In this document: piece by piece, positions 17,871-26,597 of the stretch
How the letters are laid out: every line of letters begins with the position of its first letter
How positions within the stretch are numbered: the stretch's first letter is position 1
Source: UBA2357 sp046295975
GTDB lineage: Bacteria > Pseudomonadota > Gammaproteobacteria > Burkholderiales > Rhodocyclaceae
Direction of reading: 5' to 3'
Assembly: GCA_046295975.1 (NCBI GenBank)
Contig: JBKBMG010000009.1
Span: 52,045-116,044 of the forward strand
Length of the DNA stretch: 64,000 nucleotides
The notes under the pieces: generated by a model
The model's database searches: none
Told to the model about the DNA's origin: nothing
What the model saw: the letters and a program-made list of their open reading frames with translations, nothing else
Position numbers and translations under genes: made by a program

Positions 17871-18466
17871 GCGCCCCGGTCACGCCCCGCCGGGCCGCGC
17901 TCCGCATGCGGCGCATGCTCGGCCTGACGCTCATCGAGGTCATGGTCGCGCTCGCGGTGTTCGCCGTGCTCGGCACTCTTACCTACCGCGGCACCACCCA
18001 GTTGATCGTCGCCCAGCAACACCTCGATGGCGAACTGGAACGCTGGCGGGAGATCGGCCGGGCGCTGCAGATCGTCGAGTCCGAGTTGCTGCAGGTGGCG
18101 GCCCCCCAGCCGGTCTCGGGCAGCGCCCGCCCGCCGGCACTGCTCTATCTGCCCGGCGCCAGCACCAGTGAGTTGCGGATACTCGCGCTGTCGGGCCAGG
18201 CCGGCCCCGAACGGGTGGGCTTTCGCCTGCGTGACGGTCGCCTGGAATGGCTGCGCCGCCCGGAAGGTGCGCCCGAAGCGCAGGACGAGCGCGACGTGCT
18301 GCTGGACCGCGTCAGCGCAGCACGCTGGCGCTTTCTGACCGACGCCGGCTGGAGCGAACGCTGGCCACCGGCGGTGCAGACCGAACGCCCACTGCCCGGC
18401 GCGATCGAGCTCCAGCTCGACCTCGCCGACACCGGCACGGTGACGAGGTTGTATGCACTGCGCTAG
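17867..18466 (+). CDS. gspJ: Minor pseudopilin GspJ
   Basis: Minor pseudopilin, 199 residues, with leader ending RRMLG and then LTLIEVMVALAVFAVLG; a leucine replaces the usual phenylalanine at +1. The C-terminal domain (WREIGRALQIVESELLQ, LEWLRRPEG) is GspJ-like. The start overlaps gspI (ATGA) and the end overlaps the annotated gspK start by 14 bases. Confidence 0.93.
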   Translation: MSAPVTPRRAALRMRRMLGLTLIEVMVALAVFAVLGTLTYRGTTQLIVAQQHLDGELERWREIGRALQIVESELLQVAAPQPVSGSARPPALLYLPGASTSELRILALSGQAGPERVGFRLRDGRLEWLRRPEGAPEAQDERDVLLDRVSAARWRFLTDAGWSERWPPAVQTERPLPGAIELQLDLADTGTVTRLYALR

Positions 18467-19601
18467 CGACGCTCTGATTGAATCCGTTCGCCCCGAGCCC
18501 TTCGGCTGCGCTCAGGACAGGCGTGTCGAAGGGCATGCCCCGGAACATCAAGGGCTTCGACAGGCTCAGCCCGAACGCTGTGGAAAAAGTAAGTGTTTCC
18601 CTGGCGACGTCGCTCGTACCCCGGCGCGGGGTGTACCGGCGTCGCCCGGTGGCCCTGTCGCGCCTTCCCTCCGCCCCCCCGGCGGCACGCGGCACCAGGC
18701 CCGTGGCGCCGCCGTGGTGCTGGCGCTGGTCACGGTGTTCCTGGCCGCGGGCATCGCCGCGGCGGTGATCGGCAACCTGGGCCGCTCCATCGACAGCGCC
18801 ACCGGCCTGCAGGACCAGTCCCAGGCACGCCTGCTGGCACGCGGCGCCACCGACTGGGCGCGCAACGTACTCGCCGACGACAAGATGAATACCGCCGTCG
18901 ACCACCTGCGCGAGCCCTGGGCCGTGCGCGTGCCACCCACACCGGTGGGCGAGGCCGAGGTGTCGGGCGAGATCCAGGACTGGTCGGGGCGCTTCAACCT
19001 CAACAACCTCGCCCCCGAAGGCAAGCCCGACCTCACCGCCACCGCCCAGTTCGAACGCCTGCTGCTGGGTCTGTCGGTTCCTCCCGGGCGCGCGGGCCAG
19101 CTCGCCGAAACGCTGCTCGACTGGATCTCTGCCGACCAACCCGAGGGCGAAGGCGGCGGTCGCAGCGCCCGCCGCAGCACACCGGCAGACGCCCCGCGCG
19201 GCCCGTTGATCGACCTGCGAGAACTCATCCGCGTGCCCGGCTTCGACGCCGAACTGGTGGCACTGCTGGGCGATTTCGCGGTGGCCGTGCCGGCGCCGAG
19301 CAAGATCAACGTCAACACCGCGCCCGCCGAGGTCGTTTTTGCGCTAACGTCCGGCCTCGACATCAACGCCGCCCGGGTACTGGTCGCCGAGCGCGACCGC
19401 GCCTGGTTCCGCGACCTCGCGGACTTCACCGCGCGGCTGCCGAGCGGCGCCACCGCAACCGCCCCGGCCGGCCTGGACGTGCGCAGCCGCTTCTTCCTCG
19501 TCACCGGACGCGCCCGCAACGGCGTGTCCGTGGTCGCCATGGAAGCGCTGCTCGACCGCAAGGACACCTGGCCCGAAATTCTCTGGCAGAAAATTCCATG
19601 A
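18453..19601 (+). CDS. gspK: Minor pseudopilin GspK with a repeat-derived leader
   Basis: Tip pseudopilin of the secretion pseudopilus. The family-typical part starts at RGAAVVLALVTVFLAAG, followed by the large alpha-helical insert domain (IQDWSGRFNLNNLAPEG, FDAELVALLGDF, SKINVNTAPAEVVFAL). Like other GspK it lacks Glu+5. The only ATG/GTG/TTG in frame upstream is ATG 18453, which forces an 85-residue leader before the cleavage glycine, where most GspK leaders have under 20. About 40 residues of it are translated from a dispersed palindromic repeat (18485-18590). The frame through the repeat is open, so the gene may still work. Confidence 0.9.
   Translation: MHCASDALIESVRPEPFGCAQDRRVEGHAPEHQGLRQAQPERCGKSKCFPGDVARTPARGVPASPGGPVAPSLRPPGGTRHQARGAAVVLALVTVFLAAGIAAAVIGNLGRSIDSATGLQDQSQARLLARGATDWARNVLADDKMNTAVDHLREPWAVRVPPTPVGEAEVSGEIQDWSGRFNLNNLAPEGKPDLTATAQFERLLLGLSVPPGRAGQLAETLLDWISADQPEGEGGGRSARRSTPADAPRGPLIDLRELIRVPGFDAELVALLGDFAVAVPAPSKINVNTAPAEVVFALTSGLDINAARVLVAERDRAWFRDLADFTARLPSGATATAPAGLDVRSRFFLVTGRARNGVSVVAMEALLDRKDTWPEILWQKIP
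18478..18597. repeat. Dispersed palindromic repeat inside the gspK leader
   Basis: CCGTTCGCCCCGAGCCCTTCG and the opposing GGGCTTCGACAGGCTCAGCC form the arms of the same repeat family found at 26530-26597, 45097-45214 and 55986-56286. The right half, including the trailing GTGTTTCCCTGGCG, closely matches 26530-26597. It lies within coding sequence at the gspJ-gspK junction. Confidence 0.75.
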
Positions 19602-20830
19602 GCCGTAGAAGACTCGTTGTCTATCTGGACGAAACCTGGCCCGAGCAACCCTCCGCCCCTTGGGTGCTGCTCGACGACCGCGATCGCAGTATCGAGCAGG
19701 GCCGCTCCGAGCCGCGCCACTGGCCGGCCGCAGGCGACTGCGAGATCGTGCTGTCCAGCCCGCAATGCACCTGGCTGGAAACCCGCCTGCCGGCCGCCGG
19801 CCGTGCCGAGCAAAGCCGGCTGCTGCGCTATGCGCTGGAGGACCAGCTGCTGCGTGATGTGGACGAACAACACCTCACCCTGGTGGCGCGCACCGCCGCC
19901 GACGAGGGCGTGCTGGCGAGCGTTCTGGTTTGTGGGCGCCAGCGCCTGCGCGCCGTGATCGCCCAGTTCGAAGCGCTGGGGCGGCGCCCCGCGCGGGTGG
20001 TGTCGGAACTGCAGGCCTGTGCCGCCCCGACGGATGGCTGGGCGCTGAGCATCGGCCCGACCTCGGTGTGGACCCTGCACTCGCCCCCATCCACGGCGCT
20101 GGCGCTGGATGCCGATGCCGCGCCGGACATCCTCGCGCACCTGCTCGCCAGCGCCCGTGCCGCTGACCGCGCGCCGGCACGCCTGCGACTGCTGCGCGCC
20201 GACGATGCGCCAGCGGCCGACCAGCGGGCGCTCGAGGCCGCGCTGGAAGCCGCGCTCACCTCGGCCGCCGTGCGTCTGGAGCGCGGCCCGCGCTACCACT
20301 GGTGGGCACAGCGCAACACCAGTGCCGACCTGCTGCACGACGAATTCGAACCCCTGGGCGCCGGTGGCGGCTGGACCGGTCGTACCCGCGGGCCGCTGCT
20401 GCTCGCCTCCCTGGCCGCCTTCGTCTGGCTTGCGGCGACGCTTGGCGAAGTCGTCTGGCACGGCCAGCAACTCGGTGCCACCGAGGAGCGCATGCGCCGA
20501 ATCTTCGAAACCGCAGTCCCCAACACCCCGGCGATTGCGCCGGCCGTGCAGTTGCGCCGCAGCCTCGACGAAGCCCGCGCCGCACACGGCCAGTTGCGCG
20601 AAACCGACTTCCTGACGCTGCTCGACAGCTTCGCCGAAATCGGCGGCGCCACTACCCGCCATGCCGTCACCCGTCTCGAATACCAGGATGGCAGCCTGAG
20701 CCTGCAGCTCGACCGCGCCCGCATCGGTGACCCGGAGCTGCTGCGCGCCCGCCTTGCCACCCTGGGCCACGACCTCGCTCAGGGCAGCGAGCCCGGCACC
20801 TACGTACTCACCCGCAGGACCCTGCCATGA
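19598..20830 (+). CDS. gspL: Type II secretion protein GspL
   Basis: Bitopic inner-membrane protein that recruits GspE to the membrane. The 410 residues form a cytoplasmic actin-like domain (VLSSPQCTWLETRLPAAGR, LLRYALEDQLLRDVDEQHL), one transmembrane helix (LLLASLAAFVWLAATLGEVV) and a periplasmic ferredoxin-like C-terminus. ATG 19598 overlaps the gspK stop by four bases. Confidence 0.93.
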   Translation: MSRRRLVVYLDETWPEQPSAPWVLLDDRDRSIEQGRSEPRHWPAAGDCEIVLSSPQCTWLETRLPAAGRAEQSRLLRYALEDQLLRDVDEQHLTLVARTAADEGVLASVLVCGRQRLRAVIAQFEALGRRPARVVSELQACAAPTDGWALSIGPTSVWTLHSPPSTALALDADAAPDILAHLLASARAADRAPARLRLLRADDAPAADQRALEAALEAALTSAAVRLERGPRYHWWAQRNTSADLLHDEFEPLGAGGGWTGRTRGPLLLASLAAFVWLAATLGEVVWHGQQLGATEERMRRIFETAVPNTPAIAPAVQLRRSLDEARAAHGQLRETDFLTLLDSFAEIGGATTRHAVTRLEYQDGSLSLQLDRARIGDPELLRARLATLGHDLAQGSEPGTYVLTRRTLP

Positions 20831-21303
20831 CCGGCCCCATCACCCGCCTCAACAACGCCCTCGCCAGCCGCTCGCCGCGCGAGCGGCGCATGATCCTCGT
20901 CGCCATCCTGGTGGTGACCGGCGCCACCCTGGTGTGGCTCGCCGAATGGACGATGACGCGCCAGGCCCGCCTCGCCTGGGAACTGCCCGAGGCCCGCGCC
21001 CAACTCGCCCGCATGCAGGACGATGCCGCCGAATTGCTGCGCCTGCAGCGCCTGACCGCCCCCGCCACCCCACCCATGGACACGCTGGCCCAGGCCGCCA
21101 GCGCCGCCGGCGCCTCGCGCGGACTGTCGCTGGAAGTCGAGACCCTGGGCAACAGCCTGCGGGTGGAAGGCAGCGGCCCATTCAACGCCGTCACCGACTG
21201 GTTCGCCAGCCTGCAGGCCGACCAGCGCCTGCGCGCCAGCAGCGTGACGATGGAAGCGGGCGAGCACAGCGTGCGCTTCCAGGCCACGCTGACCCTGCCG
21301 TGA
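20827..21303 (+). CDS. gspM: Type II secretion protein GspM
   Basis: Short inner-membrane partner of GspL, 158 residues: N-terminal amphipathic region SPRERRMILV, one transmembrane helix (ILVVTGATLVWLAEW), coiled stretch, then a periplasmic ferredoxin-like domain (VEGSGPFNAVTDWFASLQ). It overlaps gspL by four bases and gspN by four. Confidence 0.93.
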   Translation: MTGPITRLNNALASRSPRERRMILVAILVVTGATLVWLAEWTMTRQARLAWELPEARAQLARMQDDAAELLRLQRLTAPATPPMDTLAQAASAAGASRGLSLEVETLGNSLRVEGSGPFNAVTDWFASLQADQRLRASSVTMEAGEHSVRFQATLTLP

Positions 21304-22040
21304 TCGCACGCGGCCTGCTGTTCCTCGTGCTGGTTGCGGTGCTGGCACTCGCCCGGCTGCCGGCAACGCTGATGGACTCCGCGCTGGCCGCCGGCTCCGG
21401 CGGCAAGTTGCGCCTGGCGGCCGCCGAAGGCAGCTTCTGGCGTGGCAGCGGCGTGTTGGCCGTGTCCGACGGTCAACGCACCTTGCGCGCCTCCCGCGCG
21501 GTGACATGGTCGTTCGGTCTGTCCGCCGCCCCCCTGGGGGCGGTGCTGCACATCAGCGAGCATCGCCATCCTCAGGCGCGGCTGCGCCTGACCCCCGGCG
21601 GCGTGGCAATCGAGCAGCTCGGTTTCGATCTCCCGCTGGACCTCGTCGCCGCCTCCGTTCCCCACCCCGCCGCACGCGCCGGCTGGCGCGGACGGCTGCT
21701 GCTGTCGTCCGCCGGTTTCGGCTGCGACTGGCGCGGCCAGTGCGAAGGCGGGCTGATCGTACACTGGCGCGATGCGGGGCTGGACATCGTGCCCGACCGC
21801 GAGTTGGGCAGCCACGAAATCCGCCTGCAGGCATTGGGCAAAGCCTTCGACGTGCAGGTTTCAAGCCTGGAAGGCGACATCCGCATCGCCGGCAACGGCC
21901 GTCTGGAGCCCGATGGCCGCTTCGGTTTCGAAGGCGTGGTGGAGGGCGACCCCGACGTCGTCGACCGCATTCCCAACGTCATGGACCGCAACGCGCGCCT
22001 GACCGACACCGCCGGCCGGGTGCTGATCTCACTACCGTGA
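21300..22040 (+). CDS. gspN: Type II secretion protein GspN
   Basis: GspN family protein, 246 residues, with an N-terminal membrane anchor (GLLFLVLVAVLALARLPATL) and a periplasmic domain (LAAAEGSFWRGSGVLAVSDG). It is an accessory component present in a subset of type II systems. It starts at a GTG overlapping the gspM stop (GTGA). Its own stop overlaps the GTG of the rhombosortase gene the same way, so gspC to rhombosortase is one tightly packed operon. Confidence 0.9.
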   Translation: MIARGLLFLVLVAVLALARLPATLMDSALAAGSGGKLRLAAAEGSFWRGSGVLAVSDGQRTLRASRAVTWSFGLSAAPLGAVLHISEHRHPQARLRLTPGGVAIEQLGFDLPLDLVAASVPHPAARAGWRGRLLLSSAGFGCDWRGQCEGGLIVHWRDAGLDIVPDRELGSHEIRLQALGKAFDVQVSSLEGDIRIAGNGRLEPDGRFGFEGVVEGDPDVVDRIPNVMDRNARLTDTAGRVLISLP

Positions 22041-22732
22041 CGGCGCCGCGCCCGTCCCGCCCCGGCCGCCCGTCCGGCCGCACGCCACACCCGCCGGCGC
22101 AGCCAGAGACGGCCCCAGCCGGTCACCGCCTGGCCACGCTGCGCGGACCGGAGGGTGCATTGTTCATCGCGATCGCCGTGCCCTGTCTGATGCTGGCGAT
22201 GTGGCCCGGGGCCCTGGCGAGCTTCGGCTGGCACGCCGCGGACTGGACCCACCGGCCATGGACGCTGCTCACCGCCCACCTGGTACACCTCGACACCCGC
22301 CACCTGCTCGCCAATCTTGCCGCGCTGGCCGCGCTGCTGTGGGTGGCGGCCAGCCTGCGCCTGTCCGCCGCCGGCCCGCGCGCGCGCGATACCATCGCGA
22401 CGCTGGGCGGCGCCTGGGTGGCGGTCTGTGCCGGCTTGCTGTCCGGGGTATGGGAAATCGGCTGGTACGCCGGCTTGTCGGGGCTGTTGTATGGACTGTT
22501 CGCCGGTCTCGCGTTCACCCTCGCGCGCCGCCCGGGCGTCGGCTGGCTGGGGCTGGCCCTGCTCGCCGGCGGCTTGGTCAAGGTTGTCCTCGATCTGCGT
22601 GCCGGCGTGGGGGCGGTCGGCGGACTGGGTATCGCGCTCGTACCCCCAGCCCATGTGTGCGGCTTCCTCGGCGGGCTGCTAAGCGCGATAGGCTTGGCGC
22701 GTGCCACGCCGCTGCGGCAGCGCGATCGCTGA
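22037..22732 (+). CDS. rrtA: Rhombosortase (rhomboid-family intramembrane serine protease)
   Basis: Rhomboid-fold membrane protease of 231 residues. Conserved features: HLVHLDTRHLLANL early in the fold, the catalytic serine motif GLSGLLYG (Ser148) and the catalytic histidine in PPAHVCGFLGG (His206). This short form is typical of rhombosortase, which cleaves the C-terminal GlyGly-CTERM signal of proteins secreted by type II systems. Its overlap with gspN, and a GlyGly-CTERM protease 1.6 kb away, make the assignment strong. The start is GTG 22037; the first 30 residues are Pro-rich and cytoplasmic. Confidence 0.9.
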   Translation: MTAPRPSRPGRPSGRTPHPPAQPETAPAGHRLATLRGPEGALFIAIAVPCLMLAMWPGALASFGWHAADWTHRPWTLLTAHLVHLDTRHLLANLAALAALLWVAASLRLSAAGPRARDTIATLGGAWVAVCAGLLSGVWEIGWYAGLSGLLYGLFAGLAFTLARRPGVGWLGLALLAGGLVKVVLDLRAGVGAVGGLGIALVPPAHVCGFLGGLLSAIGLARATPLRQRDR

Positions 22733-22901
22733 ACGCCTGCTCGGATCGCCATGCCCGGGCGCCACGGGCAAGCAGCAAGACCACTCCGTTCCCCGCCGCC
22801 GCGCCCAAACCTCATCCCCAAGGCCCCCGGCCACCGCCGCCACGAGACGCTTTCACCGACACGGCGCCGCAATCGCCCGCAAGTCTGCGGTGACGCCGCT
22901 C

Positions 22902-22920
22902 ATATCCATTTATTGGATAT
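22902..22920. promoter_or_regulatory. Inverted repeat upstream of the porin
   Basis: ATATCCA-TTTAT-TGGATAT is a perfect 7-bp inverted repeat in an AT-rich island of a GC-rich region, 124 bases before the porin start. It is an operator candidate for porin regulation; no regulator is identified. The rest of the 22733-23043 gap shows no gene. Confidence 0.5.
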
Positions 22921-23043
22921 CTCCTATGCGCCATATCGTCTCGGTCGATTCCGGAGCGCGGTGCATCATACGCTGCGGCAGTGCAAAAGAACGTCGGACG
23001 CAAGATCCGAAAGCGCAACACTCATACAAGGAGGAGACCAAGC

Positions 23044-24240
23044 ATGCCCATTCAATACCGTACCCCCCTGCTGGCGTCAGCACTGGCCGCCGCCTTCGGC
23101 GCCACCCTCGCAACCCCGGTGCTTGCCCAGAGCAACGTCACCATCTATGGCACCACCATGCTGTTTACCGAGCGGGTCGATCGCAACGACATGGGCGCCC
23201 TCACCCGCATGGGTTCGGGCACCTCGAACCTGGGCTTCCGCGGCAGCGAAGACCTCGGTGGCGGGCTGAAGGCCTTGTTCCAGTTCGAAACCGGCCTCAT
23301 CCTGGATCAAGACGGCAATCCTCCGGTCACCAACAGCTCCTTTTTCCCCACCCGCAACTCGCACGTGGCGCTGGCTGGGGATTGGGGCACGTTCTCCCTG
23401 GGCAACTGGGACACCCCATACAAGGTACAAATCCTGGACATCGGCCCGGTGCGTGGCCTCAACCCATTCGACAATCCGTTGATGGGCAATGGCGGCTTCG
23501 CCGTGCCGGTTACCACCACCCAGTCCACCCGAGTGGGCGGCGCCGCCGACGCGGCCTTCAACCGCCGTCAGGGCAACATGGCGCAGTACTGGACGCCCAA
23601 GGTCGGAGGGTTCTCGGGGCGGGTCGGTTACTCGCTGGGGGAAGGCCGGACCTCGGTGAACAACACCACGATCAAGCCCACCCTGTTCTCCATGGGCGTG
23701 CGCTACGACATGGACGGCCTGAGCCTGCGCTACGGCTACGAGCGCCACGACGACTACTTCGGCCTCAGCCAGATGGGCGGCTCGGCACCGGGCGCCGCCA
23801 ACGCCAGCGCCACCGATCAGGCCCATTTCCTGGCTGCTGTGTATTCCACCGGCGGCACCCGCGTGGCGGTAATGTGGGAACGCCTGCGCTACGAGAACGA
23901 CGACACCACGCCGGGTGCGGTGAAGCGCCGCAGCCGCGACGCCTGGGAGATCTTTGCCCAGCACCGCATGGGGCAGCATCAGGTGTTCGCGGAGTACTCC
24001 AAGGCCGGCTCGGGATCGTGCTCGGCAGTGGGAGCTGCATGCAGCGCCAGCGGCCTTGGCGCCACCGCGTGGATGGCGGGCTACGGCTACGCCCTGTCGC
24101 GTCGCACCGAGCTATACGGCGCCTACTACGCCATCAACAACGAACGCAACGCGCGCTACGCCGTCTTTCCGCCGGCCGGCCCCACCCCGGCGGGAACCGA
24201 CGTCAAGGGCCTGGGCGTGGGGATTGTGCACCTGTTCTGA
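23044..24240 (+). CDS. Gram-negative trimeric porin
   Basis: Outer-membrane diffusion porin of the betaproteobacterial Gram-negative porin family. The 398 residues begin with a signal peptide (cleavage after PVLA, about residue 28) and then SNVTIYGTTMLFTERVDR, FRGSEDLGGGLKALFQFETG and many short amphipathic beta strands. It ends in phenylalanine (GIVHLF), as required for outer-membrane insertion. The ATG at 23044 follows AAGGAGGAG. It is a single gene ended by a bidirectional hairpin. Confidence 0.93.
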   Translation: MPIQYRTPLLASALAAAFGATLATPVLAQSNVTIYGTTMLFTERVDRNDMGALTRMGSGTSNLGFRGSEDLGGGLKALFQFETGLILDQDGNPPVTNSSFFPTRNSHVALAGDWGTFSLGNWDTPYKVQILDIGPVRGLNPFDNPLMGNGGFAVPVTTTQSTRVGGAADAAFNRRQGNMAQYWTPKVGGFSGRVGYSLGEGRTSVNNTTIKPTLFSMGVRYDMDGLSLRYGYERHDDYFGLSQMGGSAPGAANASATDQAHFLAAVYSTGGTRVAVMWERLRYENDDTTPGAVKRRSRDAWEIFAQHRMGQHQVFAEYSKAGSGSCSAVGAACSASGLGATAWMAGYGYALSRRTELYGAYYAINNERNARYAVFPPAGPTPAGTDVKGLGVGIVHLF

Positions 24241-24319
24241 GCACGGGCGGTCCCGCCTGCCGGGGCCGTTGGCCAGCACCGGAGCCGGGTTGGGAGTGGC
24301 ATGGAAAGAAGTGGGAATC

Positions 24320-24354
24320 ACGAAAAGGGCACGCCTTGCGCGTGCCCTTTTCGT
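24320..24354. terminator. Bidirectional terminator between porin and protease
   Basis: ACGAAAAGGGCACGC (24320-24334) pairs perfectly with its complement at 24340-24354 around a five-base loop. The A-rich and T-rich flanks make it usable on both strands for the two convergent genes. Confidence 0.85.
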
Positions 24355-24362
24355 TGGAACGC

Positions 24363-26294
24363 TCAGCGCACGGCCTTTGCGTTCGCAGCAGGATCGCGGC
24401 GGCGCAGCCAGTATGCCGCGCCCAACAGCGCCAGCAGGCCGCCCAGCGCACCGCCGTCCACCGCACCGCCACCACCGCGCGGCTGACGCACGCCGTCATC
24501 CTCGCCGGTGCCCGGATCGGGTGTGGGCTGAGGCGTCTCGATGACGCTGCCTTCGCTCAGGCTCACCATGACGTCGCGACTGTCGCGCTGTCCGGTGCTG
24601 TCCGTCACGGTCAGGCGCAGGGTGTAGTCACCTGGCAACGAGGCGATGAAGCCGGTGGTCGGCGACTGCGGCTGGGTAAACGCACCCGTACCGGCCCCCT
24701 GCACCAGTTGCCACTGCCAGGACGCCAGTTGGCGACCGCTGCTGGCGCTACTGGCCGACCCGTCCAGGGTGGCATTGGCGGTGCCGCCACTGGCCGTCAC
24801 CACCGCCTGCGGCCGCAGTGCTGCCAGCACCGCGCCGCGCGCATCCAGCATGCCGGCGCCGCAGGCCTCGGTGGTGCAACTGCACTGGCCGGAGAAGATG
24901 TCGACCTGCGGACATACGGGCAAGCCTTCCTCCTGCGGGAAGGGACGTGCCGCCTCGCGCATGCGCTCGGAAAGCGCGTCCAGTTGCAGGCCGGAATGAA
25001 CCGACAGCATCAGGGCCGCCACGCCAGCCGCCTGCGGCGCCGCAAAACTGGTGCCGTAAGTGGGGTTGTTGCCATCCGTATAGCCATTGCCGGCCGGTAC
25101 CGTAAGGCCGAGGTTGGTGGTGGCGGGAATCTGGAACTCGCACGGCCCGGTCGCGCTCGGGCAGTTGCCGGCGGGGGCGGCAATGTCCACCTCGGGGCCG
25201 TTGCTGCTGTAGCCGACCTTGGTGCCGACGTGGCGCAGGCCGGCCACGGTGAACACGCCGGGGCAGTTGCCCGGTGTCTCGACGCCAAAGGTGTCGTTGC
25301 CGGCTGCGGCAATCACCATGACGCCGGCGGCGCCCAGCTCGGCCACGGTTTGCTGGTAACCGACCGTGCATGAGCCGGGACCGCCCAGGCTCATGTTGAT
25401 GATGCGTGCGGGATTGGGGTTGGCGGGCACGCCCGGCACCGCCAGGCCACCCGACCAGCGCATCGCCGCGATGATGTCGGAGTCGAAGCCGCCGCACTTG
25501 CCCAGGGCACGCACCGGCAGGAGGCGTGCCGCCCAGCTGACCCCGGCGATGCCGCGGGAGTTGTTGCCGGTGGCCGCGATCACCCCGGCCACGCGCGTGC
25601 CATGCCAGCTGCTGGTGGAGGGCTGGTTGCCGCCGGGGCCGTCGCCGCACCCCGCGAAGAAGCTCTGCTGCAAATCCTGGGCAGAAAGAAAATCCCCCGG
25701 ATCGCTGGCATCCGCATCGCGTCCGTCACCGTCGCCCGCCATCGACGCAATGGTGATGAAGTCATAGCCGGGCAACAGGCGATCGACCAGATCCTCGTGC
25801 TCGAAGCGCACGCCGGTGTCGATGACCGCCACCACCACGTCATTCGAACCAGTGGTCACTTCCCATGCGCCGATGGCGTTGATGGCGGCGGGCTGGCCGT
25901 TCTGCAACAACCATTGCTCCGAATAGCGGGGGTCGTTGGGCACCTGGCGGATGTGCCGACGCTGGTCGGGCTCGGCGAACAGCACATCGGGGTCGGCGGC
26001 CAGGCGCTCGGCGAGCGCCTCGGCGCTCATCCCCGGCGCGCTCACCACGCCCATGCCGGGCGCCGGACCGCTTTGCAGCTGGAGCGACAGGCCTACGCGG
26101 GCGCCCAGGGTGGTGACACGGTCGGCACTCAGCACCCGGCGATCCGGCGCGTCACTCGAAGCGCCCGCGTCGCGCAACTGTACGATGACACGACCATTGG
26201 CCGCATCGGTCGTGGAAGTGGATTGTGCGCCGACCGGCGCAGCTGCAAACCCCGCCGCCAGCAAGGCGGCAAGAAGCATGTTGTGCGAACGCAT
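24363..26294 (-). CDS. Subtilisin-like S8 serine protease with GlyGly-CTERM anchor
   Basis: Secreted 643-residue protease. Order: Sec signal (1-23), inhibitor-like propeptide (about 30-115), S8 catalytic domain with triad Asp159 (AVIDTGVRFEHED), His231 (SSWHGTRVAGVIA) and Ser416 (YGTSFAAPQAAG), and oxyanion Asn333 (AAAGND). A PKD/Ig-like domain follows (about 505-585), then a Pro/Asp linker and the C-terminal GlyGly-CTERM: a GGGG segment, a hydrophobic helix and an Arg cluster (YWLRRR). This signal is cut by rhombosortase and is found on type II secretion clients. Both machineries are encoded just upstream in this window. Confidence 0.93.
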   Translation of the reverse strand: MRSHNMLLAALLAAGFAAAPVGAQSTSTTDAANGRVIVQLRDAGASSDAPDRRVLSADRVTTLGARVGLSLQLQSGPAPGMGVVSAPGMSAEALAERLAADPDVLFAEPDQRRHIRQVPNDPRYSEQWLLQNGQPAAINAIGAWEVTTGSNDVVVAVIDTGVRFEHEDLVDRLLPGYDFITIASMAGDGDGRDADASDPGDFLSAQDLQQSFFAGCGDGPGGNQPSTSSWHGTRVAGVIAATGNNSRGIAGVSWAARLLPVRALGKCGGFDSDIIAAMRWSGGLAVPGVPANPNPARIINMSLGGPGSCTVGYQQTVAELGAAGVMVIAAAGNDTFGVETPGNCPGVFTVAGLRHVGTKVGYSSNGPEVDIAAPAGNCPSATGPCEFQIPATTNLGLTVPAGNGYTDGNNPTYGTSFAAPQAAGVAALMLSVHSGLQLDALSERMREAARPFPQEEGLPVCPQVDIFSGQCSCTTEACGAGMLDARGAVLAALRPQAVVTASGGTANATLDGSASSASSGRQLASWQWQLVQGAGTGAFTQPQSPTTGFIASLPGDYTLRLTVTDSTGQRDSRDVMVSLSEGSVIETPQPTPDPGTGEDDGVRQPRGGGGAVDGGALGGLLALLGAAYWLRRRDPAANAKAVR

Positions 26295-26432
26295 GGATTA
26301 CGCTCCTGTTGTCGAGTGGCGGCGATCATATCATTTCGGAATGCGCCCATGCACGATGGGCAACGTCGGGCCGCCTACCTTTCAGTCTCCTTACCCCTGT
26401 TTCAAACCTACTTGCTGTCCCTCCGCTTTACA

Positions 26433-26489
26433 CGCTCACCCCTTTCTGCTCACCCCTTTCTGCTCACCCTTTCCGCTCACCCTTTCTGC
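26433..26489. repeat. Short tandem repeat (about 14 bp, four copies)
   Basis: Units of the form YGCTCACCCCTTTC repeat four times, the last two lacking one C. They lie about 140-195 bases upstream of the protease start, in the 299-base gap to the gor stop, so they may touch its promoter region. Confidence 0.7.
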
Positions 26490-26529
26490 CACACCCGTTC
26501 AGAGCCCCCCATGCCCAAGGAAGCGCTGA

Positions 26530-26597
26530 TCCCGGAAAACCAAGGGCTTCGACAGGCTCAGCCCGAGCGGTGGGGAACAAATCTGTGTTTCCCCTAG
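26530..26597. repeat. Dispersed palindromic repeat copy
   Basis: The core GGGCTTCGACAGGCTCAGCC and the trailing GTGTTTCCCCTAGCG closely match the right half of the repeat in the gspK leader (18540-18605). It abuts the 3' end of gor. Confidence 0.75.

Noticed and set aside
18453..18700. Frameshift or pseudogenisation of gspK
   Set aside because: The frame is open from ATG 18453 through the whole family domain; the oddity is the leader, not a break.
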